64,000 nt of DNA from Podarcis raffonei (GCF_027172205.1 NC_070613.1:6395501-6459500), one strand, 5' to 3'; positions 1 through 11,828 are shown, counted from the stretch's first letter. The notes: generated by a model not told the origin, from the letters alone. Numbers and translations: made by a program.

Positions 1-48
1 TCCATTCCTCCTCAACACTATGAGCTGAATAAAGAGCATGAAATCCTC
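1..48 (+). mobile_element. Ty3/gypsy LTR fragment (fossil)
   Basis: Contains CTATGAGCTGAATAAAGAGC and the ATGAAATC that follow the same order as the LTRs at 11525..12034 and 31720..32129. It is the end of an LTR cut by the window edge; orientation +. Confidence 0.65.
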
Positions 49-61
49 TTTCACCCTTCTT

Positions 62-178
62 TTCCTTAGGACATCCCGATTTTCACCAGAGAAATGTTGA
101 AGGGTATGGTGGGATGTCCCTGCAGAAATGTAGTAGGCGACACCTCTATTTTCATCGGAGAAATGTTGGAGGCTTTTT
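62..178. repeat. Unclassified repeat, two diverged units
   Basis: Two units share TTTTCAYCRGAGAAATGTTG and flanks (62..108 and 137..178). A third copy at 13119..13168 starts TTTCCTTAGGACGTCCCTAT. Family not recognised. Confidence 0.5.
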
Positions 179-344
179 GCATGCTCCCATTTACTATGCT
201 TCCATTGCTGGTTTGAGAAGCATGCGCACCCTGTAGTTATCCCGTTGTTTCTTAGGAAATACTGCATTTTGATGCATTGTCCCCCAAACCAGATTCAATC
301 CAAACTGGGAAAAAGGACAACTAGCTGCATCATAAGCCAGTAAT

Positions 345-480
345 GTGTATGCAGCCTAAGTCAGACCACTGGTCTAGTTCAGTGCTGTCTACACTGACTG
401 GCAACAGCTCTCGCTCCAGGGTTTGTGGCTGTGAACCTTTCCCAACCCCGCCTGGAGATGCCAGCAAGGATTGAGGTTTT
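345..480 (-). mobile_element. tRNA-derived SINE fragment
   Basis: Reads in reverse like the squamate tRNA-SINE (AAGTCAGACCACTGGTCTAG, then ACACTGACTGGCAACAGCTC). The tRNA head is not clear in this copy. Confidence 0.6.
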
Positions 481-653
481 CCTCCCTCTTGTATTTTCAT
501 TTTTTTTTCTATCTCTGCAAGCATTTCAATTGGTTACACTTATTACTTTTACTGTATTTTGTATGTGTTTATATCAGTAATTTTTTATTTAAAGAAAAGA
601 GGAAAACGAGAAAAGCTGAGATTCTCAGCATGTAAGAATCTGTGCCCCTACAC

Positions 654-789
654 CAGGCTCCCTCAACCTCTGCCCTCCGGATGTTTTTAGCCTACAACTC
701 CCATGATCCCTAGCTAGCAGGACCAGTGGTCAGGGATGATGGGAGTTGTAGTCCCAAAACATCTGGAGGGCCGAGATTGAGGAAGCCTG
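654..789. mobile_element. hAT-type palindromic MITE
   Basis: Inverted repeat with CTACAACTCCCAT and ATGGGAGTTGTAG arms, starting CAGGCTCCCTCAACC and ending GGTTGAGG-like AAGCCTG. 8-bp target duplication CCCTAYAC at 646..653 and 790..797, typical of hAT. Confidence 0.8.
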
Positions 790-797
790 CCCTATAC

Positions 798-1464
798 CCA
801 ATCCCAGAGTTGTGCTGCTGATCATTTCTTCCATCGCTGTAATGAAGTATTTCCTTCCAGGGCTGCAACTGAAAATGCTGTTAAGCATTGCTGCAGATAG
901 ACCCAAATCTCTTATCTGCCCCAGAGAACTGAAAGTCCTCCGTCTGATGTAGTCGATGTTCGTTCCACCAAATGCCTTAAGAAGCCTCTACCTGTGGAAC
1001 GAACAGAGAAGATCATTCCCTTTCCAGATCCGCTGGCAGCTTCGAGAGACGCAGCCCTCATTCTTCTCCCCCTGAGTTGCCGCTCAAAATTAGAGGCCGG
1101 TTGTGTAAGGGCAGTGTCTGTCTTTCCCATCACAACTTGTGTGTGAGCTCCGCCACCGAGCGGCTTTGCTGTGCAACAACTTGAAGTGTGGCAGGGGCTT
1201 TCTTTCCTTGGAGGCAAATGATTGGGTGGAAAACAAGCTGCAGCATTTTGTCCTTGTCTTGGGAAGGAGCCCAGATCGCTCAGAGAAAGGAAAAACCTAG
1301 CCGCAAATAAATCACGGAGAGCCAAGGCCAGCGTCATAAAAGATTTCTTTGTACTTGAGTTTGATAGCAGAGTGCAAAATATGGAGTCATATGAGCCGGC
1401 AGGAGGGGGACCCTGAAACTCAAGGGGTGGAGCTGGGGTGAACTGGAGCCATGTGAGAGAGGAA
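798..1464. other. Intergenic stretch, nothing recognised
   Basis: Moderately GC-rich, with open frames on both strands (for example 912..1337 on -) but no recognisable domain and no splice context that would support a gene. Confidence 0.4.
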
Positions 1465-2410
1465 GATCACAGAGTTGGCAGGGAACTCAAGTCCAGTCTC
1501 CCAGCACCAACGATAGGTGGCTATTCAGCCTCTGCTTAAAAGCCTCAAAGGAAGAAGAGTCAGTCTGTTCCACCGTCAAATGGCTAATACTGGCCTAATA
1601 ATATTTACTCAAAGTCCATCCCCTTTCTTATAAATTGAAATTGAAATACTTTATTGTCACTTTTACAACTTGTTTACACTGAGATTACAGACTCAGCTCT
1701 CTTAGTCTTAATTCCCCTCGTTTACTGAAGCACATCCACCAAACCCCAAAGTCAGTTGCCCTGTTGTTATCTTTTCATTCAGCAGCCTAACAGCCCACGG
1801 ATAGAAGCTGTTCTTTACCCTGTTGGTGCGACTAATCATGCTTCTATATCTTCTGCCTGAGGGCAGGAGATCAAGAAAGTGCCGGCCAGGGTGTGAATCA
1901 TCCCTGAGAATTTTCCTCACTCTCCTGAGTCAACGTTCTTCCACTATTTCATCCAGCGGATTCACGGGACAGCCCATAATATCTTGTGCTGTATTCACCA
2001 CCCTCTGTAGGCACTTCCTATCAGATGATGTCCAACCAGCGTCCCACACCGTGATGCAGTAGGAAAGGACACTTTCATTGTGGACCGGTAGAAGGAGATA
2101 ATCAAATGTTGATTGACATTGTTCTTCCGCAATACTCTGAGGAGATGGAGCCTCTGTTGGGCTTTCTTAACCACCTGGGTTGTATTATAATTTGAACCCA
2201 TCAGTTTGGGTCTTGGAGCAAAGAGAGAACAGATGTGCTCCACCATCTTTGTGAAAGCCCTATTCAGAGAGAACAACCAGATAACCTCTTAGTCGTCCCT
2301 TCTTCACTAGTCTAAATATACCCAAGTCCTTCAACGTTTCCCTCATTAGACTTGGGCAGAAGGACCCTAGCCATCTTTGTCACTCTCCTCTGGACACAGA
2401 ATGGCATTTT
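1465..2410 (-). mobile_element. CR1 LINE 3' region split by another LINE
   Basis: 1465..1600 and 2276..2410 read in reverse as one CR1 (TGGAACAGACTGACTC, GAGGCTTTTAAGCAGAGGCT; then GTGTCCAGAGGAGAGTGAC). The middle 1632..2275 is a different LINE. Confidence 0.65.
1632..2275 (-). mobile_element. L2/Rex-like LINE 3' fragment inside CR1
   Basis: Minus-strand frames carry VVKKAQQRLHLLRVLRKNNV with SFYRST, and DDSHPGRHFLDLLPSGRRYR, the C-terminal end of reverse transcriptase ORFs in the L2/CR1 superfamily. The 3' end AATACTTTATTGTCAC (reverse of GTGACAATAAAG) is shared with 30840..30875. Confidence 0.7.
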
Positions 2411-2592
2411 AACTTTGATGTAGAATGGAGGGGTGCAGAGAGAGGCCATGTGCATAGCAGCCCGCCCTAAATCAAGTAAATATATAAAAAATACTTAACT
2501 AACTGACCAAATCACATTGCAGATAGCTCGGTTCTGGGCCCCCCCAACATAAATCCTGCCTCCCCCAACATAAATCCCGGCTACACCCATGA

Positions 2593-3080
2593 AAAAGCAA
2601 AAAATGTAGAGACATCGCCTTGTCAACAAAGGTCCGTATAGTTAAAGCTATGGTTTTCCCAGTAGTGATGAATGGAAGTGAGAGCTGGACCATCAAGAAG
2701 GCTGATCGCCAAAGAATGGATGCTTTTGAATTCTGGTGCTGGAGGAGACTCTTGAGAGGCCTATGGACTGCAAGAAGATCAAACCTCTCCATTCTGAAGG
2801 AAATCAGCCCTGAGTGCTCACTGGAAGGACAGATCCTGAAGCTGAGGCTCCAGTACTTTGGCCACCTCATGAGAAGAGAAGACTCCCTGGAAAAGACCCT
2901 GGTGTTGGGAAAGATGGAGGGCACAAGGAGAAGGGGACGACTGAGGACGAGATGGTGGGACAGTGTTCTCGAAGCTACCAGCATGAGTTTGACCAAACTG
3001 AGGGAGACAGGAGTGCCTGGCGTGCTCTGGTCCATGGGGTCACAAAGAGTTGGGCACGACTAAATGACTAAACAACAACA
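2593..3080 (+). mobile_element. RTE-BovB LINE 3' end
   Basis: The frame encodes TKVRIVKAMVFPVVMNGSES, FEFWCWRRLLRG, ILKEISPECSLEGQ and YFGHLMRREDSLEKTL, the C-terminus of the BovB ORF. Tail AAACAACAACAAC; 10-bp target duplication ACACCCATGA at 2583..2592 and 3081..3090. 5'-truncated, as usual. Confidence 0.9.
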
Positions 3081-3090
3081 ACACCCATGA

Positions 3091-5312
3091 GAGAGGCTGT
3101 AAAACATCCCCACAAATGAATCGGAATGAATACTCAACTAAAACCAAACATAGTCTAACCTCCATGTAAGCTTTGTGAAAACAAGTCAGGATGAATGCTG
3201 AATAAACAGTTGAGCCAAACGAATCCTGATTGGGGTGTGTGGAAATATATGACTTAGATGGGACATTTGTTGCCTTGTTTTTTGTGGCATGTAAATATGC
3301 ATCTGCACATATAAATTAGCATAGGCAAAAACGGGCAGATTTGTGAATATGAACCTGTGTCCCAAATCTTGTACCTAGTCATGGTCCTGACCTTCAGCTT
3401 GACTACCAATGGCATAGGTCTTAAGAAGATGTAACCACTTCTGTATTATACTTGCACTCATTCCCTGCATTATGTTAAATTGAGCTTTGTTCACAGCCAG
3501 GCTTGCTTTTCCTCTGACCTCTCCTTACTGTCCTTCCCCTTGTGAACTTCATTTGCATGTGTAGTTCTTTTCTAATCCCCAAAATATGATTTCCCTTTGC
3601 CTTGCACTGTTTCCAAGGGAAGATTCTACTACATTGGTGCTCAGAAAAAAGCTTAGTCTGTTCTGTGTTGTGCTTGTGGCAGTGAAGCCCTGGACACTGA
3701 TTGGCTGAGCTGACATTGTGGAATGGAATGCTCAGTTTCTCCAGGAACCCAGCAGTTTGAAGTCCAAGTTCTGTGAGGAAAGGGAAAGTTGTCAGTTTGA
3801 CTGGGATGGAAATCTCACATGGGCAGTTAACTGGGAGATTGTTTGGAACGTGGGGCAGAGACGGGCAAACTGTCTAAAGGAAGGGTGTATAGTAGACTTG
3901 TTAGCTGAGAAAAATGAACTGGAAATAAGATCAAAGGGCAGAGGAGACAAGGAATTGAAGCAAGAAGGAGGGATTAATCAGCAAAGGCACTTCAAAGAAA
4001 CCTCACAACATTTTAAGCCTTAAAATAGGCTACTATGCTGGCAGGAAACTGCTCAGTCTGTCGTTTTTTCTACTTGTCGGAACTTTTGCCTAGCTTTTTA
4101 TGTGCAATGAATTTGCATTGATTTGTAGCCAGATGTCAGTCATGCAAAATGAGGAATCCAGCTGGTGTTGGAGAAAGGGAAACTTGCACAGTGTTGATAC
4201 TTAAGAAGAGGTGGATCTGATATCCAAGAGAGAATCTGACCCGGTTTTCTATTCTCAGAGCTGTTGTCCTGCTGGGTGAAGGTTTCCCTTGTTAAACTCT
4301 TGCTGACAGCTTAACCTTCCGTATCTAATTAGTGTTTATCTGAGCTTCTGAGCTTCTCCCTGAAATACATGGTTAGCTGCCTGCCAGACCAAATATTTGG
4401 CCAGTGTTTATGACTTCCCTGCTATTTTTTGTTGCTCCATACACAAACACTGTACCAGAAATGCTATGTTTTTGTGGTCCATATCTAGTTAGTGTAATAA
4501 ACCTTTGTTCAGGGCTGGAGAGGGGGGCTGTTTATGTGTTTCCATTGTTTGTGCTTTGGCAAAAGCTTTCCAAAGAATACCTAGACATTTGGATAAGTGC
4601 TTCCGAAACTTTTGACAGCAGAGGAACCCTTTTTATTCTGAATTAGAACTGGACATAGACTTCAAGCTTACGCCAGAGCAGGTTTACTCTAATGGAACTT
4701 ATTTGCTGCTTCTCTGTATGAATTACTGCTCAGTATGCCTTCTGATTAGAAGGATGCAAGCCCAGAGTGGGGTCTCAGGCAGAAATCCAAAAGGCAGGCT
4801 ATTTTGACAGCTGGTAATTGTTAAGTATAATTGTTTGATTGACACCGGAATGGAGCATGCCTGTGTGCATGGCTGAAAGGTTTGACACTGGAAATTCCAC
4901 TGGAGTATACTAAGCGGTCTCTGAACTCCTAGATGGGTTGATAATTAACTGCTGCTGCATTCAGCTAGCTAACACGTGAGTGTTTAACTTTAGATCAGGT
5001 GACAAAGGTATTTGGTTGCAAATCTCCATTTTGAAAGGATGCCTTTAGTCATTGTTCCCAAGCTCTGTGGAAGTAAGGATGTCTAATGGAGCTCACTCAA
5101 GGAGCGCATAGCCTCAGGCTAATGGGGGCTGTAAAGAGAGAAAGACCTTTGCTTATAGGTCTGTTTAGAGTATTTCACATTTTCTAAGATGCTGAGCCTA
5201 TGCTGGATGAACAGCACAAGATGTCTTATGTAATTATTTGGATGTATCTTTGATGTTTTTGCTCTATTGTGAAGAAAGTTCTGCAAGTAAAGTTTTGAAT
5301 AATGTCTAATGG
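3091..5312. other. Intergenic stretch, nothing recognised
   Basis: No clear repeat or gene. An open frame at 3718..4023 (+) has no recognisable domain or splice context. Confidence 0.4.
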
Positions 5313-5320
5313 GTCTGGAG

Positions 5321-5578
5321 AAGGGGTCAGCAAACTTTTTCAGCACTGTCCCTCAGTGCTGTCCCTCAGACCTTGTGGGGGGCCGGACTATATTTTGAAG
5401 AAGAAGAAGAAAAAAGAATGAATTCCTATGCACCACAAATAACCCAGAGATGCATTTTAAATAAAAGGACACATTCTATCCATGTAAAAACACGCTAATT
5501 CCTGGACCCTCTGCGGACTGGATTTAGAAGGCGATGGGGCTGGATCCGACCCCCGGGCCTTAGTCTGGTCTACCCATG
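5321..5578 (+). mobile_element. hAT-type MITE (GGGTCAGCAAAC family)
   Basis: Begins GGGGTCAGCAAACTTTTTCA and ends TCTACCCATG, with CCCAGAGATGCATTTTAAAT inside. 8-bp duplication GTCTGGAS at 5313..5320 and 5579..5586. Related copies at 30603 and 58840. Confidence 0.8.
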
Positions 5579-6448
5579 GTCTGGACAATGCTTCATCCCC
5601 AAAGGAGTCTATTTTTAAGCACCCAGTTGTTCAAGCTGTGCAATATTAATTTCTGCAATAGTAATTCCATTCATTGAATTGCTCCAACCAGACTGAAGGC
5701 AGAGCAGAATTACCTGTCCCCCACAGGTAACTGGACCACTGAGACCAGCAGGCTCCATTGCAACCCCATATATGTGCACAACATTCGCATTCACCTACCA
5801 GATACATCCTTAAATCCTGTAACAGGCTGTCCAAAATGTATGGAGTGTAGATCACAGTAACATGGAGCTGCTGCACACAAGGCAAGATGTTTCCATGGAC
5901 CTCCCTTTTTATATATATATAATAATTTTTATTGCATTTTCAATTTTATCATAATCAGTTTCCATGCATAATTCAGTAAACTCAAACATCACTCTATCTG
6001 AGCATCAACCTCCTCCTGCCCCTCTTTCTGACTTCCGTTCATATTTACTTTATTCTTAGCATTTCCATAACCACTTTTTTTACCTTCTCTCTTATTTTTT
6101 ATATTTCCCCCCATTAATAGCTACAAACGTTTACAATGTTCTTTCATATATAATATGAATTTGCTCCAGTCCTTTTGAAACAGTTCGTCATGCAGATTCT
6201 GGATCTCCCCCGTCAACTTTGCTAACTCTACGTATTCCACCATCTTTAGTCCGCCATTCTTCCAATGTTGGAAGCTCCTGGGATTTCCATTTCTGAGCCA
6301 GAAGTATCCTTGCGGCTGTTGTGGCATACATAAACAGATTCACATCTCTCTTTTTTTGGGAATTTCATCTCCAATTAAACCTAACAAAAACATCTCTGGT
6401 TTTTTACTGAAATTATATTAAAAGATCTTTTTAAATTCATACGTGTAT

Positions 6449-6771
6449 ACCTGAAGGAGCGTGTCCACCCCCATCGTTCAGCCCGGACACTGAGATCCAG
6501 CGCTGAGGGCCTTCTGGTGGTTCCCTCATTGCGAGAAGCGATGTTACAGGTAACCAGACAGAGGGCCTTCTTGGTAGTGGCCCCCACCCTGTGGAACACC
6601 CTCCCTTCAGATGTGAAGGAAATAAGCAGCTATCCTATCTTTAAAAGACATCTGAAGGCAGCCCTGTTCAGGGAAGTTTTTAATATTTAACACTGTACTG
6701 TTTTTAACACTTGATTGGGAGCCGCCCACAGTGGCTGGGGATACTCAGCAAGATGGGCGGGGTATAAATAA

Positions 6772-6831
<60 letters not shown>

Positions 6832-6832
6832 T
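6449..6832 (+). mobile_element. L2-like LINE 3' end with (TTA)n tail
   Basis: Includes GAGGGCCTTC, CCCTGTGGAACACCCTCCCT and ATTGGGAGCCGCCCACAGTG before the tail. Same family as 8456..9085 and 40812..41126. Confidence 0.75.
6771..6832. repeat. (TTA)n microsatellite
   Basis: About 20 units; forms the tail of the LINE above. The poly-Asn and poly-Leu frames across it are artefacts. Confidence 0.95.
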
Positions 6833-7458
6833 ATTATATACCATGGACCTCCCTTTCGGGGGAGCTCGTGCACCAGAGAGTTCCCTTGGATTGTGTTCAA
6901 GGAAAGTTGGAATTTTAACCTTTCCAACACAGCATGCCCTATCTGTGGTGCGTCCATTTCTTTTTCATCTTCCTAAGTCTGCCTCAAGTTCACAGCAACT
7001 TTGTGCTCCCCCTCTCCAAGATATCGGCCGCCAGGAAGAGGTGAGTTCAGGAAACGCAGGAAGTTATTTAAGGAGGAGGGTGCCCATCTCCTAAGCACAT
7101 GTTTATGCCTGAACAATATCTTGTTTAAAAACCATTTTAGGACTCCGCGGTGACAATGATGGCCTTGATAAAGGGCTGCAGCCGCAAACTACAGTCCAGC
7201 GGCTGCAGGAGCGAGTCTCCAGCTGGCAGATACAGAGCTACTTTTCCAGGCTTGGAAAATTAATTGGCATTGTAATGTGAATTTTGCCTGCATTACACAT
7301 TTTTAATGCACATTTTGTCTCATTTCTGCAGAGCATTTGCCCCTAAAATCATGCATTTTTGTATGTTGTTTTCACAAATGCATGCATTTTTAATGCAAAC
7401 TTTACCCTGGTATATGCATTTGTGTACTTGGCTGGAGAATACCCTTGCAAAACTCATA

Positions 7459-7763
7459 AAAGGTAAAAGGACCCCTGACCATTAGGGGTTGCTCATCTCG
7501 CTTTACTGGCCGAGGGAGCCGGCGTACAGCTTCCGGGTCATGTGGCCAGCATGACTAAGCCATTTCTGGCGAACCAGAGCAGTGCACGGAAACGCCGTTT
7601 ACCTTCCCGCCAGAGTGGTACCTATTTATCTACTTGCACTTTGATGTGATTTCGAACTGCTAGATTGGCAGGAGCTGGGACCAAGCAACGGGAGCTCACC
7701 CCGTCGCAGGGATTCGAACAGCCTACCTTCTGATCGGCAAGCCCTAGGCTCTGTGGTTTAACC
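7459..7763 (-). mobile_element. tRNA-derived SINE (Sauria/Squam type)
   Basis: In reverse: tail AAAGG, body with CGTTTACCTTCCCGCCAGAG and TATTTATCTACTTGCACTTT, and a B-box region (GGATTCGAACAGCC in this orientation). Target duplication CAAAACTCATA at 7448..7458 and 7764..7774. Confidence 0.9.
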
Positions 7764-8455
7764 CAAAACTCATAGGATGGCTGTATTCTGGTTCTCTATT
7801 CTGGTTCTCTATTGCAAATTAGGCAGGTTTGCAAATTAAATTCTCATCCACCCCAAATTGTACATCTCTTTATCTGTACTGCAAGGCAGATGATCTCTCC
7901 CAGAGGCTTCTTATCTTCCTATCTAACACCATCACAACCCTTGGTTGAAACAATAAAATCTGCCCTTACTCTCTTCCTAGCTGTCTAGCATGACATCCTC
8001 CCGTTGTCTTTCCCCACATAAACATTATTGTTTCTATCCTTTTCTTTTTTTAAAAAAAAAAGTTATTCTCGGTCCCTGAGGTTTCCTCCCTTCTTTGTAT
8101 TTATTTTCTTGTTTCTAAACTTGCACCAATCCTGTTTCTCGCTTGAATCCCATTGTTCCCTGGGATGAAACTTCCGTCTCTCTTGAAATTGCAACATGGC
8201 AAAACTTCCTGGAGGTTCTGGTAGACTCTGGAGTCAGTCTCTCATTTTAGGTTTCAGAGAAAAGGAGAAGAAATCAGACCAGCACCAGAGCCTAGTTCTT
8301 TCTTACGATACATAATACATATGCATGCAATTTTACAGTGGCCACTTGGCATCCCCACAAAAAAGAAAGGACAAGAGATTTGTATAACATTTGCATGTAT
8401 AGAGAGAGAGGATTATAGAAACAATTGCCATAACTTAGGAAGAAACACAATTCAT

Positions 8456-9085
8456 ATCATCATCATCATCATCATTTATTTGTACCCCACCCACTTTGAC
8501 TGCGTTGCCTAAGCCACTCTTCCAACAGAATATAAAAACATAGTGAAACATCAAACATTAAAATCTTCTCTAAACAGGGCTGCCTTCAGATGTCTTCTAA
8601 AAGTCAGATAGTTGTTTGTTTCCTTGACATCTGATGGGAGGGCGTTCCACGGGGCGGGCGCCACCACCGAGAAGGCCCTCTGCCTGGTTCCTGTAACCTC
8701 ACTTCTCGCAGGGAGGGAACCGCCAGAAGGCCCTCGGCGCTGGACCTCAGTGTCTGGGCAGAACAATGTGGGTGGAGATGCTCCTTCAGGTATACTGGGC
8801 CTAGGCCATTTAGGGCTTTAAAGCTCAGCACCAACACTTTGAATTGTGCTTGGAAACATACTGGGAGTCAATGTAGATCTCTTAGGACCAGTGTTATATG
8901 GTCCCAGTGGTTGCTCCCAGTCATTAGTCTAACTGCTGCATTCTGGATTAGTTGTAGATTCTGAGCCACCTTCAAAGGCAGCCCCACAGAGAGCGCATTG
9001 CAGTAGTCTAAGTGGGAGATAACCAGAGCATGTACCACTCTGGTGAGACTGTGCGCAGGCAGGTAGAATCTCAGCCGTCATATCA
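8456..9085 (-). mobile_element. L2-like LINE 3' end
   Basis: Minus-strand frames at 8551..8837 carry LKALNGLGPVYLKEHL-type and AFSVVAPAPWNALPSDVKET, LTFRRHLKAALF, the conserved end of L2/CR1-clade ORF2. (ATC)n tail at 8456..8475. Confidence 0.8.
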
Positions 9086-9304
9086 GATGGAGCTCTTAGT
9101 ATAGTAGGGATACTGTGACCAGGTAATTGGTTTGCCTGCTCAGCCTGCTGTTCAGATGCTAACAGCTAATGGGCAACTTCCAGGTCCTCCCTGCCTTTCT
9201 CAACCATAGTACACCAATTTTATTCTTAACATTTTCTGTCTGGCTTGCAATTCATCTCTGGGTCCAGTTCAAGGACTGATAAAAGCCCTTGGTACATATC
9301 TCCT

Positions 9305-9662
9305 GGGACGCGGGTGGTGCTGTGGGTTAAACCACAGAGCCTAGGACTTGCTGATCAGAAGGTCGGCGGTTCGAATCCCCGCGACGGGGTGAGCTCCCGT
9401 TGCTCGGTCCCTGCTCCTGCCAACCTATCAGTTCAAAAGCACATCAAAGTGCAAGTAGATAAATAGGTACCGCTCCGGTGGGAAGGTAAACGGAGTTTCC
9501 GTGTGCTGCTCTGGTTCGCCAGAAGCGACTTAGTCATGCTGGCCATATGACCTGGAAGCTGTACGCTGGCTCCCTCAGCCAATAAAGCGAGATGAGCGTC
9601 GCAATTTCAGAGTCAGTCACGACTGGACCTAATGGTCAGGGGTCCCTTTACATTTACCTTTT
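9305..9662 (+). mobile_element. tRNA-derived SINE (Sauria/Squam type), full length
   Basis: Head GGACGCGGGTGGTGCTGTGG, B-box-like GGTTCGAATCC, body AAGTGCAAGTAGATAAATAG, tail CCTTTACATTTACC. Target duplication CATATCTCCT at 9295..9304 and 9663..9672. Confidence 0.92.
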
Positions 9663-9867
9663 CATATCTCCTTCTCCCATATGCCCCTACCCTTACCTTA
9701 GCATTGTCCACAAAGGCTGTTCTCAGTGTGCCCTTTTGGTCTGAAGTTCAGAAAATGGCAGCGTAAGGGCCTTTTCAGTGGTGGCCCCCCTGGATGTAGA
9801 ATTTCCCCAAGAAAGCTCACTTGGTGCCCACATAGTGGTCATTTCAGCACAAGCCTAAGATTCTTAG

Positions 9868-10065
9868 GGAAGGGCTGTAGCTGAGTTGTAGAGCACCTGC
9901 TTTGCATGCAGAAGGTCCCAATCCCCAGCATTGCCCGGTTGGACTAGGAAATCCCCCTCCTGAAATTTTGGAGAGCGGCTGTCAATCAGTGCAGACAATA
10001 CTGAGCTAACTGGACCAATGGTTCTGACTCGGTATATGGCAGCTTCCTGGTTTCAATTCTTCTGT
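9868..10065 (+). mobile_element. tRNA-derived SINE (second family)
   Basis: Head GGCTGTAGCTGAGTTGTAGA, then GCTTTGCATGCAGAAGGTCC, ending GGTATATGGCAGCTTCCTGG. Related copies at 345, 18921, 11094 and 58563. Confidence 0.8.
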
Positions 10066-10500
10066 TTTACCAGAGCTTTAAAGATATTTGGTAGGTCGGG
10101 GAGCTAGCTTCTGTTTGCTGGGTTTTAGCCCTTGTATTTGACAGTTGGTTTTCACTACTGTGCTTTTTAAAAATTGTTTTTTATTATGTGTTTGGTTTTT
10201 TTATGGTGGTTGGAGTTTTAAAAGTTCATTGCGGGGTTTTTTTTTATTGCATCTTGGTTTTATGGCTGCATTTTATTGTGCGGCGCCTAGATAACTTTTT
10301 TAATGAGGTGTCTTAGAAAGACAAATAATAAATGCATGCACATGGTTTTTTGGCTGCTGTCTTCTGCACTTATCAGGGAGTAAATCCCATTGAACTCTGC
10401 TGGGTTTACTTCTGAGTAGATGTGCGGCGGACTGGGCTGTTAGCATCTCAAGAGGGAAGGACTGTAATTCACTGGTAGAGAGTTTGCAATTGTGTACAGA

Positions 10501-10858
10501 GGACGCGGGTGGCGCTGTGGGTTAAACCACAGAGCCTAGGACTTGCTGATCAGAAGGTCAGTGGTTCGAATCCCCACGACGGGGTGAGCTCCTGTTGCTC
10601 GGTCTCTGCTCCTGCCAACCTAGCAGTTCGAAAGAACGTCAAAGTTCAAGTAGATAAATAGGTAGCGCTCCAGCAGGAAGGTAAACGGCGTTTCCGTGCG
10701 CTGCTCTGGTTGGCCAGAAGCGGCTTAGTCATGCTGGCCACATGACCTGGAAGCTGTACGCCGGCTCCCTTGGCCAATAAAGCGAGATGAGCGCCGCAAC
10801 CCCAGAATCGGTCATGACTGGGTCTAATGGTCAGGGGTCCCTTTACCTTTACCTTTAT
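10501..10858 (+). mobile_element. tRNA-derived SINE (Sauria/Squam type), full length
   Basis: Head GGACGCGGGTGGCGCTGTGG, GGTTCGAATCC, tail CCTTTACCTTTACCTTTA. No clean target duplication; the 3' side runs straight into the repeat at 10859. Confidence 0.9.
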
Positions 10859-11033
10859 CTTCATTGGGGCAAGTGTTGGAAAGGATACTTCACCACCCTT
10901 ATGTAAACCTACAGGGAGTTCATGGCCACTAGCCAGAATTTTCCTGTAACTTCTGATTTGCTCTCTTCTCCTCACTTTGGGAACAGGCGATTAGCCAGCG
11001 GCCACAGACTTGGAGGAAACGGATGGGAAAGGT
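10859..11033 (+). repeat. Unclassified repeat joined to a SINE tail
   Basis: About 175 bp matching the reverse complement of 25479..25650, including CCACTAGCCAGAATTTTCCT and GGCCACAGACTTGGAGGAAA. In both places it abuts the 3' tail of a SINE at the same point. Confidence 0.75.
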
Positions 11034-11093
11034 CCTTTTACAGAGGTCTCAGGTCTCATCCCTAGCAAACGGGTCAGGAATCAAATTATGGCA

Positions 11094-11180
11094 AAGACCT
11101 CTGTCTGAGACCCTGGAGAGCTCCTGCAAGCCAGAGTATGCAGTACTGGGGGCAAATGGGCAGATAGTTGACCTGGTATA
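11094..11180 (+). mobile_element. tRNA-derived SINE fragment
   Basis: Matches the 3' half of the second SINE family (GAGACCCTGGAGAGCTCCTG, AGTATGCAGTACTGG). Confidence 0.5.
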
Positions 11181-11524
11181 AATCAATTTCCTATAACATG
11201 GTGACTTCCACATGTTGGACTCCACCTCCTATCAGTTCTGGCCAGAGGATGATGGGCTTGAAGAGGGCTCCAATCAAGAGTTTGACAGGCACACTCACAT
11301 CCTTTTTCTCTAGCTTTAAGGTTTTGGAAATCTCAAACATTATCCCTGAACACAGGGCAAAGTATTGAATTATTTTCCTGCTAATTGCACAGACTGGTGT
11401 GAATGCAGCGCATTGCCAATTGATGCATTTAATTTATTTGCCGACTAAGCAAAGTGGGTAAGCCCCTCCCCCCCAAAAAAGTGTTATTTACTGAGCTTGG
11501 ATCCTAGAACAATAGACGGGGTAG

Positions 11525-11825
11525 TGAAATATACTTGGAGTCGAGTGTGAATTTCATGCTCTTTATTCAGCTCATAATAGCAATGAATGAAACTTTCCCC
11601 ATTATTTTCACAATGGGCTCCGCAAGATTGGCTAATTCCGGGCTGCTCCTGTAAGCCAATCAGCTTGCTGATTCACTTCATCCAGGAACTTGATTGGCTG
11701 CTCCTGCAGGCCAATTGGGTTGCTGATTCACTTCCACCTGGAGCTGGATTGGGTGGCTCCTGCGGACCAATCAGACTGCTGCATTCTGGATCCTACTGTT
11801 CTAGGATTCAGCTCAGTACATAACA
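11525..11825 (-). mobile_element. Ty3/gypsy-type LTR (fossil)
   Basis: Reads in reverse from TGTTATGTACTGAGCTGAAT to GAGTATATTTCA-like end. Contains several CCAATCA/ATTGG units and AATAAAGAGCATGAAAT. No internal region beside it, so probably a solo LTR or part of the inverted pair with the next feature. Confidence 0.75.
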
Positions 11826-11828
11826 GGT

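Larger units (their letters stand above)
5909..6840. mobile_element. Chimeric LINE insertion: L1 (-) joined to L2-like LINE (+)
   Basis: Left part, about 5909..6440, is the 3' end of an L1 in minus orientation; minus-strand frame 6121..6327 has KMVEYVELAKLTGEIQNLHD, resembling the ORF2 end of the L1 at 43257. Right part, 6449..6832, is an L2-like 3' end in plus orientation ending GGGCGGGGTATAAATAAATT(ATT)n. The whole unit is flanked by the 16-bp repeat CCATGGACCTCCCTTT at 5893..5908 and 6841..6856. Confidence 0.7.

Noticed and set aside
912-1337. 141-aa minus-strand open frame
   Set aside because: No similarity recognised and no supporting signals.
3718-4023. 101-aa open frame
   Set aside because: No domain, no splice context, ordinary composition for chance.
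6731-6976. Poly-Leu and poly-Asn frames
   Set aside because: Translation of a (TTA)n microsatellite.
9355-9400. tRNA-like box with GGTTCGAATCC
   Set aside because: Part of a SINE, with body and tail following; not a tRNA gene. The same holds for 10560, 19600, 35785 and 44070.
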